Source: Trichosphaerium sp. ATCC 40318 (taxonomy: Eukaryota; Discosea; Flabellinia; Trichosidae). Taken from it: a DNA stretch of 64,000 nt. Each line of letters starts with the position of its first letter. Within the stretch, counting starts at the first letter, position 1. Location of the stretch: positions 1 to 64,000 of the forward strand of contig JALMLS010000022.1 of assembly GCA_038496445.1 (NCBI GenBank), given 5' to 3'. This document shows, piece by piece, positions 57,220 through 64,000 of this stretch. The translations under genes and the position numbers were made by a program. Below the pieces are notes generated by a model. The model searched no databases, was not told the DNA's origin, and saw only the letters and a list, made by a program, of their open reading frames with translations.

Positions 57220-60200
57220 TTAATGAACATGTTCATTATCTGATTGTTCCATAACAGTCTGCCATGTCATTTCATGACGTCTTTGATAGTAGAAAGGATG
57301 TAAAGGCTTACCACGAGAAGTAAAACCCTAAATAGAACAAAATGAACAAATGCAATTAAAAAAACGAAAAAAAAGATCCAATTCAATGTTACCTCGTGTT
57401 TGATTGTCAATACAGCACCATAAGGTGGTGGATTTTCAACATCATGCCTTGAGCATTTTATAAACACTTCTATACTATTTGTACTAAAGTGCAGAGATTA
57501 ATGAGATGACAATTAAAAAAAAACTCTTCATTCATTTTGATTCATAGTATAATTGTTCGTTCCAGCATTACGATGGCAATGAACCAAAATATAACAGTGT
57601 AAATGAAGTAAAAGGCATACGGGTTTGTTACGTACAGTTGGCATAACAAGAAACTTCCAGTATCATGTGGTCGTATCATCATAACTTCCATATCATAAAA
57701 AGGCTAGAGTTAAAAATTAGCAAGTTAGCTAAAACCAAACAAGAGTTTCAAAGAAACGTTTGTAACTTATTTTCTAATATACTATTTGGCATAAAGATTA
57801 AAAGGTACGGCTGCCCGTGATAAGCACGTAAATGTCCATAAGAAAGCAGGGCATAAAATATTATGATGTCGTGCAAAAAAATGAAACAAAAATGATTTTT
57901 GCTATCACAAATCGTTTCTTTGCTTACCTTGTACTTGACAATACAACTCTGTCTTCCCGGGATATATAGTCCTTCAGGGTCTCTAAGAACTAATCCTTCA
58001 CCTAATTGTGTATAAGCTGTTAAGTAGATGAAAATCAAGGTTTAGTCACGGTACCACCACGTGATAACACTTTGTTCAATAATTCTTTAAGATGATCTTT
58101 CCCATTACACTTGGTATGCTCAACAACATCTATTATCGTAGATGAAAAATCCAATAATGATTTTTTGAGTTTAGCATAACGTTCTATATCAAGGATTAAA
58201 AGGTTTCATAGTCAATACAATAACGTACTTGTAAATGATAAGTTTTCTGATACAATATCAAAAACTTTAAACCTTGCACCTTTACCATTATCAGTCACTA
58301 ACCTCCATCATAAGAAAAGTCATTCGTACCTTTCCAACGAGGTGTTGTTCTATACAATGAGCTTGTGAGTAAATCACGCGTATTGTGACCCATCCTAAGC
58401 ATTAACTGTTAAAAACAATCCAGAAGCACAAAAACAAAAACATGTACCATAATTCTCCATCCAAAACCAGATGAGCAGGCAGTTGCTGTTTAACAGAAGA
58501 TGGACATGGTATGATTTTACCTTGTCTGGAATAGAAGCTAGAACCATTCCACAAGGCCCGAATACCATCATACTTCTCAGAAACATACCTATTAAGAAAA
58601 AATTAAGAAAAAAAACTCGAGTTGATGTACAAGCGTACCATCCTTTATAATCTTCATTTTCGTCCATGTTGCCGAGTAACATTACTTTATTACTCTCTGA
58701 AGCTGCTATAATAATAATAAATACGTGGCTATAGTACTCAAATGTTTGATCAGAAAGACGAACATATTTGTAGTACAGATTTCGGAGGTTTTAATAAAGG
58801 CGAAACACCCTTAACAGGTTTCAAGTTGATATGAGGTGCATGATGAGCAATGGTGGATTGCAAAGACTCTGTATCACCTTTCCACCAATAAGGCACTGGT
58901 ATCACTGTAATACCTGTAAACGGATTTAAGTATGGCGAATGACATTCCGTTTAATTGGTTGGATTGCTTTCAATACCTTGTTCTTCACATGTATGAAGTT
59001 TCTCCAAATCACGTCTTTGTGATATTGATGCTGGTCCGAATTTAGAAGGGTAGTCATTATAATGTTGTTCTCCTTGGTATTCAAGAGCAATATTAAGACT
59101 TGGTAAGAAGATATCAAGTGTCATCCAAATAAAAGTAGAATCTCTTCTCAATCCTATATTATACTCTTCAACGATTTCTACACCAGGTAGTACTTTCTTT
59201 GTACACTGAAGTAGCTCTCTAATGTGTTTTAATAACTCATACAAGAAGTTAAAGCGCGTACAGTTGCGTAGATCTCTTATTTGGACTTGCCATTGTCGAA
59301 GAATCCCAATCATGTGCTGGATAAACAGAGTGAAGTATTTGAGGCCAATACCGTACCAAACCACCTCCACCATGATCTAAAAGTTGCTGTCGTGATACGC
59401 GATACCTATATAATATACTTAGAATTTAAATCACGGAATTTGAAAGCACTACCAAGACGATATATCATTGACTTTCATTTTATCTTTTAATTCTGATAAA
59501 AACGCCTCAACATTTTTAGGCGATGTCCAAAAATTCTGTGGCCTCTTTGACGTTGGTCTAGGCATACAGTCAATAACAAATAGAATACTAAGTAACCCCG
59601 TACAAGCTACGCTCAAACTTCCAGTTGTGATTGGGGTATAGTGCTTGAAGTGTCCTCATTAGAGATGATCGATAACTATAAAAAAAAAATAAGATGATCA
59701 ACAACTCAGGTCATTAACCAAAATATAGAAGACGTACTAACGTGTAACACCACCAAGTACTCCACTTAACCTCTTAAAATCAGCTTTGATCCAATCACCC
59801 AAAGTTTTAATATCATTATCTTCAGCAGCATCATCAAGCATTAATCTTTGATTTTCTTCATCAAACCAAAAATGACTAACAACACGCCTTAAAACAAAGT
59901 TAATAATAGTGAGACACACTCATTATAACCATACTTGAACTTCCATGGTTTCCAGTTATATCGAGGGTATGTATCTGAAAGAGCACGAGCCACTGAACCG
60001 GTATACCTTTGGGTAAAACGTAAGAACCCAAAAATAGAACTAATCTAAAATGGATTCATTCTTACTTTGACAAAATGCCTCCACCACCTCCTCTTGCTAC
60101 ATCTTCTGTACGCATACTATACCACTCATGTAATGCTTTAACATTAATATTCTTAGAAACTTGTTCAAATAGTTCACGTTGAGAACGAAGATGCAAATCA

Positions 60201-60998
60201 TCAAAGTTTGCGTTTGGAAAAACTGCCACAAGCAGTTTATGCATAGAGCCTTCATACCTAACAAATATTACCCTGTAACCAAAGAAACATCTTGTCACTC
60301 CCACATGATTTGACACGTGATTCCATGACGCTTCGAGCGTACACTGGAGGTCAGTACGTACTTGCTAAGTAAACTTAGAGCTCCTTTTTCAATGAGTTCT
60401 TCAACGCGCTTATCTAGCCAATCATCCATCGTTTTAACGCCTAAGAACATACCAATCTCATCTACACGCAACATTTGATTGTTCAGGTCGTTTAGGTAGC
60501 CCATAGGAGCGCCTCTAGGAGTTTTTATGGAATGGTTCCAAATCAAAACAGCTAAACTTACGCAAAATGCCAGGGGACCCACTCAAACTGCGGGTAGAGT
60601 GCCTTCAGAGCTTTTGATAAGGAATCGTTGTACCTGATAGGTATTAGAAATAAAAATGGTTTTTATCCATCCAAGACGATCTTGCAGTGCGTAGGGAAGG
60701 CTGTAAGCGTACTTGCTGAGTAATCCACGCGCTGAAGCTTTTCGTAGCTGTAAATGTGACACTTGGTACCAATCATCGAGTGACTAATGGCAAAGGTTTG
60801 AAATTGAAGCGGTTTTGGTGCCAAATATCGAAGAGCGTGTACTTGGACATTTAGCGTACGAGCAACAATGTTTAGACGCGCTCGTTGATCATTTATATCT
60901 TCCCAGTGCTTTTGTAGGTTTTTTTGCTTTGGCGGTTTTTTTTTCGTAACTTTTGCTTGGCTTCTTGCGCGGATCAATTTAGAAACAACAACTGACAT
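57220..60998 (-). CDS. WY modules + restriction-endonuclease-like domain + ATP-dependent DNA ligase fusion
   Basis: About 20 short exons. A basic N terminus (V-T-K-K-K-P-P-K-Q-K) is followed by about five modules (M-D-D-W-L, H-E-W-Y, L-G-D-W-I, S-S-W-Y; G-G-G-G and Y-P-x-x-x-W ends). The nuclease-like domain reads D-I-F-L-P-S-L-N-I-A-L-E-Y-Q-G-E-Q-H-Y, then R-R-D-L-E-K and V-I-P-V-P-Y-W-W-K-G-D-T-E-S-L. A 58-base intron (donor gttcgt) then joins in frame to the ligase: motif I E-K-Y-D-G-I-R-A, motif III L-D-G-E-L-W, F-K-V-F-D-I-V, motif IV E-G-L-V-L-R-D, motif V I-V-K-Y-K and an OB-fold end (G-F-T-S-R-G-K-P). All ligase motifs are intact. If that one splice is wrong, the ligase is a separate gene starting near 58682. 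Confidence 0.7.
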
Positions 60999-61263
60999 TT
61001 TGTAGGTGTACAGAATAAATTATTACTCAAATTCATCTTGCAATACGAATACTGCCTCTTAAAGTGCGTGCAAGGACTGTAGTCGTTCTATGTAGCGCCG
61101 TTAAGTGACAAGAGTAGAGTTGGAATTAAGTGACACAAATTAGCAGTTAAAATAGAAACTACAAGCGTTTGTGTGCTCGTAAGTTACATTATAAAGAGCT
61201 ATACTACTTTGTCAACCCAAGGTTCTTAAAGGAAAGGCACACCATCTGTAGCAATCATATGAA

Positions 61264-64000
61264 ATGGCAGAGAGGCGATTACGTGGTCCGCGAACCGAAA
61301 ACTCGTTATTCATTGATAACCGACTAACGGCGGTTCTCATAGGTACCGCTAAGCGCGTTAAGACTGGATACTCCTTTGCGGTTGAGTTTGAAGGAAAGGA
61401 GAAAAGAATCTCTAACGTTGCTCCAGACACCTTAGAACAATTAGTACAGCTAGTAAAAGATAAATTCCAAATAACTGGAAAGGTACCCGGAAAAAAACCC
61501 AAAGCGACTATGTTTAGCGTTGATGGCATTTTAGACGTATGTACTACGCGTTTGTGAAGCAAATGGTGTCAAAAACACAATAACTAAGTTGAGCGAACTA
61601 CAAGACAACTCACTTCTTCACCTCGCCGATTCATCAGCACTACTTGTACCAGTTCCAGCAGGTATAGTTGATGCATTTTCCTAAAATGCTATTTTACGTT
61701 AGAACACCAAAAACTTCCCAAACCTCTCCCTTTGATTTTATTACGCTTAAAAATAACGTAGCCAGGTCTTCTTGCTTTTTTTTTATTTTTAAATCACTAC
61801 TAGTTCTAATGGAGTCTGTTATATCTCTCCTTGGTCGTTTACGCACTGCTATTGAACCTGAAGGCAAAACCAGCGCAACAGTACGTCCTCTGAGGCAGTT
61901 TTTTGTCATTTTTATTGTGACACAAATACGTTTGATTTCGTGACCTTTTGGCCCTTCTAACTAATAAAACTAGATTGCTGATCTATTAAATGAGTGCTCT
62001 AGTACCCAATCGCAGCTTGTAGATATCCAAATGGTCAGTCCAGGGAGAAAGACAAAAGCTTCTCCAAAAAGTACTTTTAGGCGAAAAGGTGCGTTAAAAC
62101 TTACTGTTAATCCTTCTGTTGTATCGAAGAATATTTGAATATGCGCTGCAGTAGGTTCTAGCACCTGTTTGTGGTGAAAGCTGGTTTTTTGTCATTTTTT
62201 TATTGAATGTTTCTAACTTTTGTTTAAAATAGCGTCAATGTCTCGTAAGGGTCTTCGTAGTACTGTTAAGCGTGAACGTAAACAAATGAAAGAAAAACAA
62301 AGGCTATCTCTTCCTATTAAAGGGCTTCCACCTCCAAAGGAATACGAAAAAATAGAAATGTCTCAAAGGATAAAGTTAGAAGCTGAACCTAATTGTTTAC
62401 TTCAAGTCACGGAAGAAGAGACTTGGGTTGGATTAGACAATGGAAAGTTATTCTTAACAAGTGTACGTAGGGCCCATGTGTTTATTATGAATGAAGGAAA
62501 TGAAAGAAGAGAAAAACAGTCTTCTTTTTTTTTTTTTCTTTCCAAATTGTTATTGCCTAACTGCTTGTTGATTAGAACGGTAAAAATAGCTATATGAGTG
62601 CGCATAAAAAAACAATTAATGGATTTGCACGTGCTTTCGATGGTTTACGTGATACGATTTGGACTCTTTCAGATGACACTGAAATTGGTACCTGGGAGCC
62701 TAGGGTAAGTTAGTTTGTTTTGTAATGTCTTATTGATGTTTGTTACTATAGAGTCGTAACCATATCAAAAGAATATTTGCGCATTCAAATAAAGTAACTG
62801 CTTCATGTGTTGTGGTTAATAATGGTGACGTTTCTGAAATATGGACAGGTGATGACGATGGATTCCTAAAAATGTTTGAGGTAACTATTTTGATGTAAAA
62901 GCAAACACTGAATGTTTGTTTTCCAAGGGTTGTGAGCTTGCAAAAACTGTTCAAGTAGGAGGTTGTATTAATGACATAATTGTCGTAAATAATAAGGATG
63001 TATGGGTGGCAACAAATAGAGGCATAAAGATTTTTAATGGCACGAAGCAAGAAATCATTGCTAGGTACGCCCACTTGTCTTTTTTTTTCTCATACTTACT
63101 TTTTCTAATTGTTCTAGCTTTGAAACTCCTCAACCTACTGTTGCTTTGGCATATGGTAAAAATAATGTTTGGAGTGCTAGTGGGAAGGCATTATATGTTT
63201 GGACACCAAGTGCTAAAGTAACCGACTTTGTTTGTTTGGAAAAGTTGTTTTAATAACCACTTTACATAGACTGGTGTGGAAGATGCCCGTAAGGAGATTG
63301 TTTGCCACGAAGGAGCGATTACTTGTTTGGGTATTGTAAAGTCACCTAATGGAAGGCAGCAAATATGGAGCGGTTCACAAGATAAAAAAATACTGGTTTG
63401 GGATGCTGAGGTACTGTCTTTTCTCCATATTTTCTATTTCATGTAACTAACCTAAGTTTAAGTCTCATGCTCTATTAACTATACTGAAAAAACATGCATA
63501 TGTCACAAAAGCTATCATAGATACAAACAACGGACCTATATCATGCTCTGCAAACTGTATGTTTACACTTGTCTCTTCTGGTTTTTTTCTGGTTTTTCAT
63601 TCAAGTTGTTGATGAGTCGCTCACATATTTTCTCCTAGCTTCTGGACTTACATTCTGGCGTTATAATAATACTAAAGCCAAAACATCCAGAAGAGTTATG
63701 GATAAACCTACAATAACTTCATGCACGGAGTTATCACGTGATAAAGTAGAAAAACCTACAAAAATATCTACCACAGTAAAGGTGCCTTCACAGAATTCGT
63801 TAGTTGCACCTGGAATAAGCGATGTTCAATATGGATCCTACCCACACAATGAGGTTGGAAATACAAATAGTAGTGGAACTCCTTCAACGCAAGAAATCGG
63901 TACACTACAGTAGTTTCTTAACTTTGATTATTTTTTGCTTATCCTATGCTTTTAGACTATGGTTGTTTCCCAGAAACAAGTACTACTACTGATGATAATA
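61264..64000 (+). CDS. Beta-propeller protein with N-terminal ubiquitin/doublecortin-like region, partial
   Basis: Starts M-A-E-R-R-L-R-G-P-R and leaves the window at 64000. The first about 130 residues look like one compact domain (Y-S-F-A-V-E-F-E-G-K, then F-S-V-D-G-I-L-D and T-K-L-S-E-L-Q-D), perhaps doublecortin- or ubiquitin-like. A basic linker follows (R-K-T-K-A-S-P-K), then a coiled coil (K-R-E-R-K-Q-M-K-E-K-Q). From about 62360 blades of a propeller appear: T-W-V-G-L-D-N-G-K, I-W-T-G-D-D-D-G-F-L-K, V-W-V-A-T-N-R-G-I-K-I, V-W-S-A-S-G-K-A-L-Y-V-W and I-W-S-G-S-Q-D-K-K-I-L-V-W-D. The function is unknown. The mix suggests a cytoskeletal or scaffolding protein, which is inference. Confidence 0.55.
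61541..61559 (+). other. Candidate 19-base intron (or frameshift)
   Basis: Removing gtactacgcgtttgtgaag keeps the frame (D-V-S-N-G-V-K-N-T), while reading through meets TGA. It has GT, AG and the usual GTAC start but is half the length of the next shortest intron in the window. Confidence 0.4.

Noticed and set aside
61212-61562. 116-codon minus-strand frame
   Set aside because: Antisense shadow of the start of the beta-propeller gene, with no domain and no splice context.

Overview
The window is nuclear DNA of a eukaryote that I cannot place more closely than a protist or an early-diverging fungus. It is AT-rich (roughly 63 percent A+T by eye). Nearly every gene is split by very short spliceosomal introns, many of 37-60 bases, usually with a GTACGY donor. 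TAA, TAG and TGA all end good reading frames, so the standard code fits. Families such as transmembrane-anchored prolyl 4-hydroxylase, insulysin, actin, RPEL, Ras-binding and F-box proteins are eukaryotic. No operons, Shine-Dalgarno sites or CRISPR arrays are seen. Multi-exon coordinates span start codon to stop codon, and exon joins were worked out by hand from splice sites and reading phase.

Layout. 1-5 kb: a secreted MRH-lectin-like gene, an F-box/MORN gene, and an inverted, internally deleted copy of the first gene. 5-12 kb: sparse, with a two-domain Ras-binding-domain protein and a membrane-anchored prolyl 4-hydroxylase. 12-20 kb: a proline-rich coiled-coil protein, a dead leucine-rich-repeat (LRR) fragment, a 2-phosphoglycerate-kinase-like gene and an RPEL protein. 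21-32 kb: a small secreted protein, a Golgi-type fucosyltransferase-like enzyme, a large LRR protein and an F-box/LRR protein. 32-37 kb: an M16 insulysin-type protease. 38-43 kb: a third F-box protein, a secreted PAN-like protein and a ubiquitin-like-domain protein. 43-46 kb and 57-61 kb: two related genes built from repeated WY-type modules plus a restriction-endonuclease-like domain. 47-51 kb: a single-pass membrane protein, a complete miniature LTR element (TRIM) and a divergent actin. 51-57 kb: a decayed inverted-repeat element and a secreted beta-helix protein. 61-64 kb: the start of a beta-propeller gene that leaves the window.

The most striking gene is on the minus strand at 57220-60998. 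It appears to join tandem WY modules, a nuclease-like domain and a full ATP-dependent DNA ligase in one reading frame. Its plus-strand paralogue at 43473-46308 keeps the modules and nuclease-like domain but stops inside a short exon that aligns with the first exon of the ligase.

Two genome-wide habits stand out. The palindrome CACGTG occurs about 64 times, against about 7 expected from base composition, in introns, exons and spacers. The 5' splice site favours GTACGT. There is no sign that neighbouring genes form one pathway. Secreted or Golgi proteins (MRH-like, fucosyltransferase-like, PAN-like, beta-helix, prolyl hydroxylase) and F-box adaptors are recurring themes.
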